From Firmicutes bacterium UBA994 (GTDB taxonomy: Bacteria > Bacillota > UBA994), in contig DBBC01000104.1 in assembly GCA_002292025.1 (NCBI GenBank), positions 1-8,915 on the forward strand: a stretch of 8,915 nt of DNA, read 5' to 3'. Shown one piece after another: positions 1 through 6,728 of the stretch; the stretch's first letter is position 1, and every line of letters starts with the position of its first letter. A model generated the notes under the pieces. It saw only the letters and a list, made by a program, of their open reading frames with translations. It was not told the DNA's origin and did not search any database. The position numbers and the translations under genes are program-made.

Positions 1-320
1 AGGTTAATTAGCAAGGTATCTAGCGCCTTGGCAACTAGCAGATACTGAATAGACGCGGGTGTCGCCAGAAGAGATTCGATAACACCTTCCTCTACTTCAT
101 CGCGCACCCCATAACCCACTCCCCAGAAAAACGAAGACAGCCAATACCAGACAATTAGCCCCAGAGCCACCGCCAGTTGAAGATTTTCGTTCTGCGCTTT
201 GGCCACGAAAACGAAAGGCGCTACGATAAAAAAGGGGCTTATTGCTAGGCTTACCAAGCTCAGAGGATAAACACGATGGTATGCCAATTCTTTGTAGAGC
301 AGTGCAAGAACGGCTCTCAT
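1..320 (-). CDS. ABC-2 type transporter permease, N-terminal part (runs off left edge)
   Basis: Membrane subunit of an ABC transporter, probably the partner of the ATPase encoded just upstream. My translation from ATG at 320 is open for 106 codons to the window edge, so the gene is partial at its 3' end. It starts MRAVLALLYKELAYHR, a short cytoplasmic N-terminus. Hydrophobic segments follow at about residues 20-40 and 48-68, and then GVIESLLATPAS at about 85-96. An EG-hydrophobic-E-x-LLATP stretch like this is typical of ABC-2 permeases of drug, polysaccharide or bacteriocin-immunity exporters. The ATG overlaps the TGA of the ATPase gene (ATGA), and a GGAGGAGAGGG ribosome binding site lies at 325-335, so the two are translationally coupled. 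The substrate cannot be read from this piece; drug, lipid or RiPP self-protection are all possible. Confidence 0.85.
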   Translation of the reverse strand, partial: MRAVLALLYKELAYHRVYPLSLVSLAISPFFIVAPFVFVAKAQNENLQLAVALGLIVWYWLSSFFWGVGYGVRDEVEEGVIESLLATPASIQYLLVAKALDTLLIN

Positions 321-1312
321 ACATCCCTCTCCTCCGCATCATCATTGGCAAAACGGTCGCCTGTAATGGTCAGAAACGAATCAGCCAGACTGACGTCTTG
401 GCGCTCCACACGCACTGCATCGGGGAAAAGGCGCAGCAAGCGGGGCATATCTGTAAAGGGAGTGACTTGACTTATGTACACTCTGCTCCCTACGTTTGTG
501 CTTTCCACATTGTGCAGACGCGCCCCGTCTGGTAGTTCTATATCGTTCTCGGCAAATGCCCTAGGCAAGTCGATAAGCAACCAACCCTTATGACTAGACA
601 GTGCCTTGATGTCTGCCGGCGAACCATGGGCGCAAATCTTACCTTGGTGGATAACCAAGAGGCTGTCCGGAACGGTTTCGGCCTCTTCCATGTCATGTGT
701 AGCCAGTAGCAGCGTTACTTGTTGGTGTGTTGCCAAGTTCTTAAGCAAAGTCCAGGCTTCGCGCTTCCCTTGAATATCAAGGCCGCTGGTAGGTTCGTCT
801 AAAATCAAGAGACGCGGCTCATGTAACGTGGCGCGGGCCAGCATCAATCGCTTACGCATTCCCGTGGAGAATTTTTCTACTTGTACGTGAGCAAAATCGG
901 CAAGTCCTACGAGGTCCAATAAAATCCGGCTTCTTTCCCGCACTTTTCTCGTTGGCAAGTCATACAACCCACCGAAAAGCTGTAAATTCTCCTGCGCCGT
1001 GAGTTTCCAATATAAGCTGCGCTCGCTGGGTAATACCAGACCTATCTTCCGCCTAACTAAGCTAGGCGATTGCACCACATCAACGCCTTCCACCAGTGCC
1101 CGCCCACTATCAGGCAACAATAAGGTGGAAAGCATCTTGAGCAGTGTTGTCTTGCCCGCCCCATTAGGGCCCAGTAAACCTACGATTTCTCCGGCCGCGA
1201 TAGAAAAACTTGTTTCACGCAGGGCTGTGATTCTGCGCTCTTTCCCGCGTGAAAAGAACGAAGGTTTTTCTCGTAGGGTATAGGTCTTGGTTAAGCCTTC
1301 ACATTCAATCAT
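317..1312 (-). CDS. ABC transporter ATP-binding protein (ABC-2 exporter type)
   Basis: Cytoplasmic ATPase, 331 residues, that would energise the ABC-2 permease encoded next. Walker A is GPNGAGKTT at 48-56, the signature is FSTGMRKR at about 148-155, Walker B is LLILDEPTSGLD at about 168-179, and the H-loop histidine is H206 in LLATHDMEE. The Q-loop region reads VLPSERSLYWKLT, with Glu near the usual Gln position; this is a known variant in the NodI/drug-export-like ABC-2 ATPases. A C-terminal extension after about 240 is typical of the same group. The ATG at 1312 has GAGGG nine bases upstream. The gene lies 116 bases after the ABC exporter and overlaps the permease by ATGA. It could serve producer immunity or export, or be unrelated housekeeping; the sequence does not decide. 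Confidence 0.95.
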   Translation of the reverse strand: MIECEGLTKTYTLREKPSFFSRGKERRITALRETSFSIAAGEIVGLLGPNGAGKTTLLKMLSTLLLPDSGRALVEGVDVVQSPSLVRRKIGLVLPSERSLYWKLTAQENLQLFGGLYDLPTRKVRERSRILLDLVGLADFAHVQVEKFSTGMRKRLMLARATLHEPRLLILDEPTSGLDIQGKREAWTLLKNLATHQQVTLLLATHDMEEAETVPDSLLVIHQGKICAHGSPADIKALSSHKGWLLIDLPRAFAENDIELPDGARLHNVESTNVGSRVYISQVTPFTDMPRLLRLFPDAVRVERQDVSLADSFLTITGDRFANDDAEERDV

Positions 1313-1382
1313 CAGTCAGTTCCCTCACTTTACGGCGGATATGCGGATAAGCAGTTGCTGTCGTTTGTGCATAAAGGCGCAT
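1305..1382 (-). other. Possible small ORF or tail of a lost gene before the ABC-2 ATPase
   Basis: An open frame of 25 codons from ATG at 1382 ends in a TGA that overlaps the first codons of the ATPase gene by 8 bases. Upstream it is open into the end of the exporter gene. It reads MRLYAQTTATAYPHIRRKV and ends in RELTDD. AGGG directly abuts the ATG, so there is no properly spaced ribosome binding site. The charged, helix-like end and the overlap suggest either a small coupled peptide or the C-terminal remnant of a former upstream partner, cut off where the lanthipeptide genes were joined. I do not recognise a family, and chance remains possible. Confidence 0.25.
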
Positions 1383-1428
1383 CCCTAGCGTCACCGGACA
1401 ACAAAGGTGGTAAGTCAAATGCTGACTG

Positions 1429-2964
1429 CTATCTCACCATTGCGATGCTTCCATTCTCGAGCGCGAGAACACGATGGAAGAGACTGTGGTATTTTTCGCC
1501 ACCGTGCATGATGGCAATTAGCGTCTTTCCCGTGGTCCGCCCCATGATCTGGCCCATCACCACGTCCATGCTCTCTACATCGACATTGCTGAGCGGCTCG
1601 TCGAAGACGTAAAGCTCAGCATCCTGCGAAAGAGCGAGGGCAATGGCCAGCTTCTGTTTCTGGCCTGCGGACAGGTTGTCGGCAAGCTCTTCCTCGAACC
1701 CTTCTAAGGAAAAGGCGTTGAGGAGGCCCTTCTCGATGGCCAGTTCTCGTACCGTGAGCGGCGGGAACCCCACGGGTAGGGTCACGCAGCTCCGTCGCGC
1801 GGGGAGAACCACCTCTCCCTCGTCTGGGGCAAGATATCCTGCGAGGATGTTGGCTAGGGTTGTCTTGCCGGACCCATTGGGGCCTACCACCAACAGTCGT
1901 TCTCTAGGCTCAAATGCGAGGTTCACTCTCTTTAGAATCGGTTCGCCCTGATAGGAGAAGGTTACCTCCCGGAGCAAAACGCCGTCGCCGCGGACAAAAT
2001 ACTCGGGAGCCATAGCGTCGAGGAAGCCCTGGATTCTGTCTGCAATCTCCCCCGACCGATGCAACTCGGCCAGCGGTCGGAACAGCCCGTTGACCGTACT
2101 CACGGCTCGCCAGAACACGTTGACGAAGGCGAGGTACCCACCGACGCTCAGGGCGCCCCGAATGACCAACGTCGCGCCTACGACCATGGACAAGAAGTCC
2201 GCCCCCACCATGCTTAGACTGGTCACCGTCATGTAGCCGAAGACGAGCTTGTAATTGCGGAAGGCCGTGCCTAGGAACTTTTCCACACCCCGCCCATAGA
2301 CGGCGAGCGCGTGCTCGCGCAACAGCTCGATTCGCGCTATCTTAAAGGCCTGTAGGCAGCGGTTCAAAACGCTGAGAACAGCTCCTTCATCCTCTCGTTC
2401 GTCCCGAGTGACCTCCTCAATCTTTTTCCCAAACACGCGGGACACGTAGGCCACGATGGGCATAGCGGCGATGAGGAGCAGCGCACCCTCCCAGGAGAGG
2501 TAGAACAGCATCCCAAGAAACACCACTAACATGACTAGGTTGCTAACCATGCCACGGATCAGCGGGATGACAGGGGCCAGCCCTTCGGAGGTGTCGCGGT
2601 AGACGGGACCGACGTAATACCCCTCCCCGTTGGCCAACACGCTCTTGTAGTCCTGGCGGTAGTACGCTGCCAGTAGATCCGTTGTCACCGTCTTCACCAC
2701 ACGGTTCTGGAGAGAGCGCTCCCATAAGCCAGTTGCATAGGTGAGGACGTTGAGGGCTACCCCCATACCAAGGTAGAAGGTCGCCAGCAGAAAGAGACGC
2801 CGGATGTCGCCCCCACCTACCGCCTCGTCAAAAATCAGCATGATGAGGTAGGGGTGGAGAAACGCCTCCGCCCCGCCGGTCAGTGCAGACGCAGCCAGCA
2901 AAAGCAGACCCTCAGTTTTGTGCGCCCGTAGGAGTTGCGCGAGTTTGGCCACTTTGCGAAACAT
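1429..2964 (-). CDS. Single-chain ABC exporter (fused membrane and ATPase domains)
   Basis: Inner-membrane half-transporter, 511 residues from the chosen ATG, expected to dimerise and export the modified peptide; it sits directly behind the synthetase fragments. Residues about 15-320 form a type-1 exporter membrane domain with hydrophobic segments near 18-45, 57-80, 138-175 and 240-285. The ATPase domain has Walker A GPNGSGKTT (361-369), signature LSAGQ (431-435) in place of LSGGQ, Walker B LYVFDE (451-456), D-loop SNVD and H487. The Q-loop region (TLPVGFPPLT) lacks an obvious Gln. At 511 residues it is shorter than the common 570-600, and no N-terminal C39 peptidase is present, so it would not cut a leader peptide. 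ATG 2964 overlaps the cyclase TGA (TGATG) and has AGGGAGGA 7 bases upstream; GTG 2967 is an alternative. The region is strikingly G+C-rich compared with the MFS and radical SAM genes. Confidence 0.93.
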   Translation of the reverse strand: MFRKVAKLAQLLRAHKTEGLLLLAASALTGGAEAFLHPYLIMLIFDEAVGGGDIRRLFLLATFYLGMGVALNVLTYATGLWERSLQNRVVKTVTTDLLAAYYRQDYKSVLANGEGYYVGPVYRDTSEGLAPVIPLIRGMVSNLVMLVVFLGMLFYLSWEGALLLIAAMPIVAYVSRVFGKKIEEVTRDEREDEGAVLSVLNRCLQAFKIARIELLREHALAVYGRGVEKFLGTAFRNYKLVFGYMTVTSLSMVGADFLSMVVGATLVIRGALSVGGYLAFVNVFWRAVSTVNGLFRPLAELHRSGEIADRIQGFLDAMAPEYFVRGDGVLLREVTFSYQGEPILKRVNLAFEPRERLLVVGPNGSGKTTLANILAGYLAPDEGEVVLPARRSCVTLPVGFPPLTVRELAIEKGLLNAFSLEGFEEELADNLSAGQKQKLAIALALSQDAELYVFDEPLSNVDVESMDVVMGQIMGRTTGKTLIAIMHGGEKYHSLFHRVLALENGSIAMVR

Positions 2965-4049
2965 CACTTCATCCTCCCTAGATTGAGTTCATCCAGCATA
3001 AAGTCCGATTCGTCCTTCATAAGGTAGCGATGCAACACCCGCATCACCCCAGCGACACCAGTCCCAAAGTCGCAAGCGATGGCCAGCCCACTATCTCCGG
3101 GCGTCGCCAGTCCATTCTTAGTCTCCAATAGATACAAGTCCGTAATGCCAGCGAGAGGCCGCTTCGCTAGGCGCATGTACTTGTCATCTCCCGTGAAAAG
3201 ATGTAAGTCCACAAGGGCATCAACAAGGCCTGCCAATCCGAACAGATAGCTAGCAGAGATGCTGTACTTGCGACAGAGATCTGAACTCAGGCGCTCTGCC
3301 TCCCCTACCATTCCATACCTCAGCAGGACCTTCACGATCCCTGCAGTGCCCTCCTCAAGATAAGGTTCCAGAGTGCTGCCACTTGGCGTGTTCGGGTACG
3401 ATACGACCCCCTTTTCCACCTCCCGACCCCAACAGAGGTCGTAGTTCAGTGCCTGTTGGCCTACATCACGCGCTCTATGATTTCCGGTGATCTGCGATAA
3501 CCTTAGCAAAAAAAGCGCCACCCCACTCTGACCGTACCCAAGCCCAACACGGACCATTCCATCATTCTCCCAAAACAGACCCTTCTCATCATCCTGGCGT
3601 GCTCGTTGCATCAGTTCATTGCCCAAGTCCACCGCCCAATCAAGGAAGTATCCCTTCCCCGTCTTCAGCCAGAAATAGAGATTCGCCAGCCCAACTCCCG
3701 CCATCCCATAGTAGAGGGAATGGTTGTTCTTGAGCAAGGGATGCGTGTTTGCAAACTGCATCAACTCCTCCGCTGCCTCTTGACGTTCAAGCTGCCAGGC
3801 TCCCCAAGCAATGCCAGCGATCCCCGTCAGCAGTCCTGGGGGATAATCCGATATTCCTACGGCGCTCAGCTTCGCGTCTAGGTACTGCCACGCCTTCTCC
3901 GAGATCTCACACCCGCACTTTCTCAACGAGTGGAGAACTCCTATCGCACCAAGACCTAGGCTCAGTGGGTTCGTCAGGAACACAAATGGATCGCTAGGGC
4001 AAAGTTGGTAGTCATTATCCCGTATGTTTCGAAGGATGAACTGCCCCAT
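2964..4049 (-). CDS. lanKC: LanC-like cyclase domain of a class III lanthipeptide synthetase (separated from its kinase by TGA)
   Basis: C-terminal cyclase portion of a LanKC, 361 residues, cytoplasmic; it would help close (methyl)lanthionine rings on the precursor peptide. Seven Gly-rich turns of the alpha/alpha barrel are visible: LGLGAIGV (31-38), GLLTGIAGI (72-80), YYGMAGVG (113-120), LGYGQSGV (170-177), LEEGTAGI (231-238), LFGLAGL (269-275) and FGTGVAGV (328-335). The Cys, Cys and His zinc ligands of class I/II LanC are missing: FGLAG replaces CHGxxG, and no WCxG motif is present. That is the class III pattern. The opening stretch, with CPSDPFVFLTNPLSLG, matches the linker and first repeat of fused LanKC enzymes. 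Its ATG follows the kinase TGA with no gap and in the same frame, and only a weak GAGG lies about 15 bases upstream. It was therefore probably not born as an independent gene. It overlaps the exporter by TGATG. Confidence 0.93.
   Translation of the reverse strand: MGQFILRNIRDNDYQLCPSDPFVFLTNPLSLGLGAIGVLHSLRKCGCEISEKAWQYLDAKLSAVGISDYPPGLLTGIAGIAWGAWQLERQEAAEELMQFANTHPLLKNNHSLYYGMAGVGLANLYFWLKTGKGYFLDWAVDLGNELMQRARQDDEKGLFWENDGMVRVGLGYGQSGVALFLLRLSQITGNHRARDVGQQALNYDLCWGREVEKGVVSYPNTPSGSTLEPYLEEGTAGIVKVLLRYGMVGEAERLSSDLCRKYSISASYLFGLAGLVDALVDLHLFTGDDKYMRLAKRPLAGITDLYLLETKNGLATPGDSGLAIACDFGTGVAGVMRVLHRYLMKDESDFMLDELNLGRMK
2972..2979 (-). promoter_or_regulatory. Ribosome binding site of the ABC exporter
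   Basis: The minus strand reads AGGGAGGA followed by TGAAGTG and then ATG. The spacing favours ATG 2964 over GTG 2967. The site lies inside the end of the cyclase gene, which fits translational coupling. Its strength contrasts with the lack of a comparable site before the kinase and cyclase ORFs. Confidence 0.7.
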
Positions 4050-5081
4050 TCACGCTACAATACGCCTCAGCTTATCTTCTGTCACCCCGCATATGAATTG
4101 AGGGGGCCTCACTTTTCTCTTTCGTTGAAGCACAGTTCTTACGTCATCGTATGAAGCCTTCCCGCCAATCAGGTCAGTTATCAATGCAGCAATCTCGCTA
4201 GGCCAGCCGAGGTCCCTGACCAACTTGCTCACAAGACCCCGGTACACGTCCGTGCGTAGGTTCGCCATCGCGTTAACTGGGAACAACATGTACGTCATCA
4301 ATGTTCCCATTGTATAAAGGTCATCCTTAAAGTCTTGCTGACCCCTGATCACCCGGTGTGGGTCCCTAAAACCATGTGTGTAGAGGCCAGTTGGTTTGTC
4401 GACGCCGATCCGGAATGCCCCCTCTAAGTCCAAGAACCGAATGTCGTAGTCATCCGTGATAATTAAATTGTTCGCAGATAGGTCGCCGAGGACGATTCCG
4501 CGCGCGTGAACGACATCAAGTCCCTCGAGAAAACTCAGAAACAGTTGTCTGTAGATGTCATAGTACCGTTCCGAATCTTCCCGCCTAGGACTGATTCTGA
4601 CAAACGGACTCTCCTTTAGCAGTATTTCTCGGATGTCCCTTCCTTCCTCATGTGTTTCGACTAGGAAGCAGTGTTCCCACTCCCAGAAGAGATCTAGCGG
4701 GCGAGGTACCACCCCGGTGTCCTGCAGTAAGTTTAGAATCTCCCATTCCCTCTGTCGCATGCTTACTGCGTCATTCGCAAAGAAATCCACACCGGTATAC
4801 GGCCGCGCCTCCTTAACAACAACCTTCCTTCCCGTCCTAGTGTCTTCTGCCAAGTACACTCCACCGGCAGTTGAGAAGTACAGAGCCTTTTCAACCTTGT
4901 ACTGCCCGCCTAACTTTGCACGCTTGTCAGCATGCGAGCCTGTCGCTACCCCTCCGTCGTTCTGTCCAAAAGGATCGGGTACCCAATCTGGGAGGTCGAA
5001 ATAGGGCAACCTTTTGTCGACCACGGGTTCGCCAGTTGGCGACATGATTACTGGCCTCTTCTCACCAGTAACCGTCAGCAC
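4050..5081 (-). CDS. lanKC: Kinase domain of a class III lanthipeptide synthetase, lyase domain missing
   Basis: Ser/Thr-kinase-like protein, 343 residues, expected to phosphorylate Ser/Thr of a lanthipeptide precursor using a nucleotide. Residues 1-38, including PYFDLPDWVPDPFG, match the connector between lyase and kinase domains in LanKC. The kinase core keeps a Gly-rich loop STAGGVYLA (70-78), Lys90 in VVVKEARP, the catalytic loop GDLSANN with Asp200 and Asn205, and Asp218 in LDLEGA replacing DFG. These are intact, so catalysis is possible. Full LanKC proteins are about 850-900 residues with an N-terminal lyase of about 200; here that domain is absent. The GTG start at 5081 has no ribosome binding site, and LanKC-like sequence continues in frame upstream of it (GGFRPIS, from about 5102), so the start is nominal. 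ATG 5045 is a weak alternative. The stop is the single TGA before the cyclase ORF. Confidence 0.92.
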   Translation of the reverse strand: MLTVTGEKRPVIMSPTGEPVVDKRLPYFDLPDWVPDPFGQNDGGVATGSHADKRAKLGGQYKVEKALYFSTAGGVYLAEDTRTGRKVVVKEARPYTGVDFFANDAVSMRQREWEILNLLQDTGVVPRPLDLFWEWEHCFLVETHEEGRDIREILLKESPFVRISPRREDSERYYDIYRQLFLSFLEGLDVVHARGIVLGDLSANNLIITDDYDIRFLDLEGAFRIGVDKPTGLYTHGFRDPHRVIRGQQDFKDDLYTMGTLMTYMLFPVNAMANLRTDVYRGLVSKLVRDLGWPSEIAALITDLIGGKASYDDVRTVLQRKRKVRPPQFICGVTEDKLRRIVA

Positions 5082-5218
5082 GCTTATAGGCCGAAACCCA
5101 CCATCTGCTGAAAGAGGCGTATAAGCTAAACAGCGGCAGCACTGCGCAGGGATAGAACCCTAGTATTTAATGGCACAACGGCCCCTTCGTCCCGCGTCCC
5201 TTTCGTCCACGCAAGTAT
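5082..5218 (-). other. Junction between MFS gene and truncated lanKC
   Basis: This 137-base gap holds the edge of the lost lyase domain. In the kinase frame, 5082-5105 reads DGGFRPIS, which fits the YGGFRP-like end of LanKC lyase domains. Further upstream the frame (PAQCCRCLAYTPLSA) no longer resembles LanKC and hits TAG at 5160-5162. The rest contains three CGTCC copies on the plus strand (5188-5192, 5195-5199, 5204-5208), a short AGGG/CCCT hairpin and GCAGTGCTGC. G-rich repeats like these could be an insertion-sequence end, but I cannot assign one. No clear terminator or promoter is visible. Confidence 0.55.
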
Positions 5219-6535
5219 CTAATCTTCGTCTTTTGTATGCTCATCGCGGTTATCATCGTCCTCATCGTCCTCATCGTCCTCATCCGCGCTTGGTTCAAGC
5301 TTGACATTGCCATATGCTTTTGAATTCGAAAAAACTACAGCAGCGATAATAAACACAGACACGATGCCAACAGTCAAAGGAATGATGCCATGCGCACTAA
5401 TCATGGTGCCAAGTAAAATGCCCAATGGCGACGCCATAAGCACAATACTATTGACGATGCCAATAATTCTTCCCCGCTTTTTATTGTCCAATGACGAGAC
5501 GAAATAACTGTAGTAAGGCTGCGTCAACGTATCAAAAAAACCATACACTATGAATAAAATTGTCGCAACGACAGGCCAAGGATATACAAAGGGTAAGAAG
5601 GCAAATGTCAAAGCGCTGCCTACAAGGCCAATTTTCGTAAGCAGAGATACTAAGTGCCCGAATTTTACTAAGATACCAGCAGCAAGCATTTCGCCGATAT
5701 CGTTCCCGGATTGCATAATCACTACGAGGAATAGAGAGGTAGACTCTGTTGTCGTCATCAGGAAAAACGGAAGCATTGTTGGAATAAACGCATAATCTAG
5801 GTTCAAGAAAAACAAGATTACAGTGTATAGCATAATTTTCTTGTCTGTGAGCACGTTGACTTTAGCGAATTGCCATGCTGATGCCAATTTGCCTTTAAGG
5901 GTCTTTTTAAGGTTCGCGGTCTTTTTTGTTTCCGCATCTATGCGCATTTGGCGTGCGACCTTGCTTTGTGGCAGAAACTTTATGCAAATTAAAGCTGATA
6001 GCGCTAAGATTGAGGCGACGATGACGATAATCATCTCTTGGCTCATAAACATAATAAATAATGCCGACACTAAGCTGCTACCGATGGAAACAACGTTGTT
6101 TGTGATTAACTCGATGGCACTTAACTTCACATATTGGCTGGAACTAAGTTTCTCTGCCACCAGTGCGGTAAACGCATCAGCATAAATATCTGAAACGATG
6201 TCAATCGCAATGTAGACGACCACGGCTACCAAAAGTGAATACCCCGCAAAAATCCATAAAAATGTTAATGCCGCACAAGCAAAAAGGCTAACGACAATCG
6301 TTCTTTTTTTCTGGAATTTGTCTACTATGTAGCCAATTATGAGCGAGGTAAAAGCGTTAAACACATAAGATGCGCCGATAATCACTGCTAGGCCCCCGAT
6401 GCCGCCGGTAGCACCTACTGTTTGCCACAGCACATTAAGCCCTAGCAGAATAAACGCAAATAACGTTAACGCGCCAATGCCAATCGAAAGCAACATGACC
6501 CTGTTCAGTTTCAATGTTCTTATTATCGCGTTCAT
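5219..6535 (-). CDS. Major facilitator superfamily transporter with acidic C-terminal tail
   Basis: Integral membrane protein of 438 residues, length and hydrophobic pattern typical of 12-helix MFS transporters. Hydrophobic segments occur at about 14-36, 45-68, 80-95, 101-118 and 150-190, with a second bundle from about 235 to 405. The loop YIVDKFQKKRT at about 69-79 fits the MFS signature between helices 2 and 3. A charged central loop (about 194-220) separates the halves. The last 25 residues are almost all Asp/Glu, encoded by a tandem repeat. AGGGGGC lies ten bases before ATG 6535. It starts 34 bases after the end of the frameshifted radical SAM gene and shares its A+T-rich composition, so the two likely form one unit. 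Export of a radical-SAM-modified peptide or producer immunity is an inference; the substrate is not readable. Confidence 0.87.
   Translation of the reverse strand: MNAIIRTLKLNRVMLLSIGIGALTLFAFILLGLNVLWQTVGATGGIGGLAVIIGASYVFNAFTSLIIGYIVDKFQKKRTIVVSLFACAALTFLWIFAGYSLLVAVVVYIAIDIVSDIYADAFTALVAEKLSSSQYVKLSAIELITNNVVSIGSSLVSALFIMFMSQEMIIVIVASILALSALICIKFLPQSKVARQMRIDAETKKTANLKKTLKGKLASAWQFAKVNVLTDKKIMLYTVILFFLNLDYAFIPTMLPFFLMTTTESTSLFLVVIMQSGNDIGEMLAAGILVKFGHLVSLLTKIGLVGSALTFAFLPFVYPWPVVATILFIVYGFFDTLTQPYYSYFVSSLDNKKRGRIIGIVNSIVLMASPLGILLGTMISAHGIIPLTVGIVSVFIIAAVVFSNSKAYGNVKLEPSADEDDEDDEDDDNRDEHTKDED
5253..5279 (+). repeat. Three tandem copies of a 9-base unit (TCATCGTCC)
   Basis: Perfect direct repeats at 5253-5261, 5262-5270 and 5271-5279, with a degenerate fourth copy beginning at 5280. 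Read on the minus strand they encode the Asp/Glu run at the MFS C-terminus. Because the unit is a multiple of three, copy-number change would lengthen or shorten the acidic tail without a frameshift. Confidence 0.9.
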
Positions 6536-6569
6536 ACTACGTTAGCCCCCTAGTTTCGCCTAGTCCAAA

Positions 6570-6728
6570 CTAAATAAACTGTAAAAAATAGTCTAAATTT
6601 GCTTTTTGCATTTCACATTTATTATACCGCATGTAAAATTTATCTATATATGCTTGGTCAGCGCGGCAGCCTCCACCACAGATATATTTTATTAAGCACT
6701 TTTGGCAGAGATGTAAATTATCAACTAA
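6570..6728 (-). pseudogene. Displaced C-terminal end of the radical SAM protein (SPASM domain, -1 frame)
   Basis: Translating the minus strand from 6728 in the frame shifted by -1 relative to the radical SAM ORF gives 52 residues with a perfect SPASM cysteine pattern: CQKC, five residues, CGGGC, sixteen residues and a last Cys (C-x2-C-x5-C-x3-C-x16-C), ending in QKANLDYFLQFI and TAG at 6570-6572. These cysteines would bind the auxiliary iron-sulfur clusters of a peptide-modifying radical SAM enzyme. The frame has a stop (TAA) at 6729-6731, so it can only be entered in a very short window, and it has no start codon or ribosome binding site of its own. The simplest reading is a one-base loss in a TTT run (AATTTAG to AATTAG) near 6727, by mutation or sequencing error. 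Restored, the protein would be about 383 residues. Confidence 0.9.

Noticed and set aside
97..351. 84-codon minus-strand ORF near the left edge
   Set aside because: It is out of frame with the ABC-2 permease, which has the better ribosome binding site, ATGA coupling and clear membrane-protein sequence.
4050..4052. TGA read as tryptophan (alternative genetic code)
   Set aside because: Trp in the same gene is coded by TGG (for example in DLPDW), and TGA is used as the ordinary stop of the cyclase and ABC-2 ATPase genes in the window.
4633..5004. 123-codon plus-strand ORF and other plus-strand ORFs over the kinase, cyclase and exporter
   Set aside because: They are shadows of genes with intact family motifs on the minus strand.
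2964..5081. A class V lanthipeptide system with a naturally separate kinase
   Set aside because: The kinase still carries the end of the class III lyase domain and the fused-enzyme connector. The adjoining LanC-like domain is in the same frame with the LanKC linker intact, and no HopA1-like lyase gene is present.
5253..5290. CRISPR-like short repeats
   Set aside because: The units are directly tandem without spacers and encode the acidic tail of the MFS protein.
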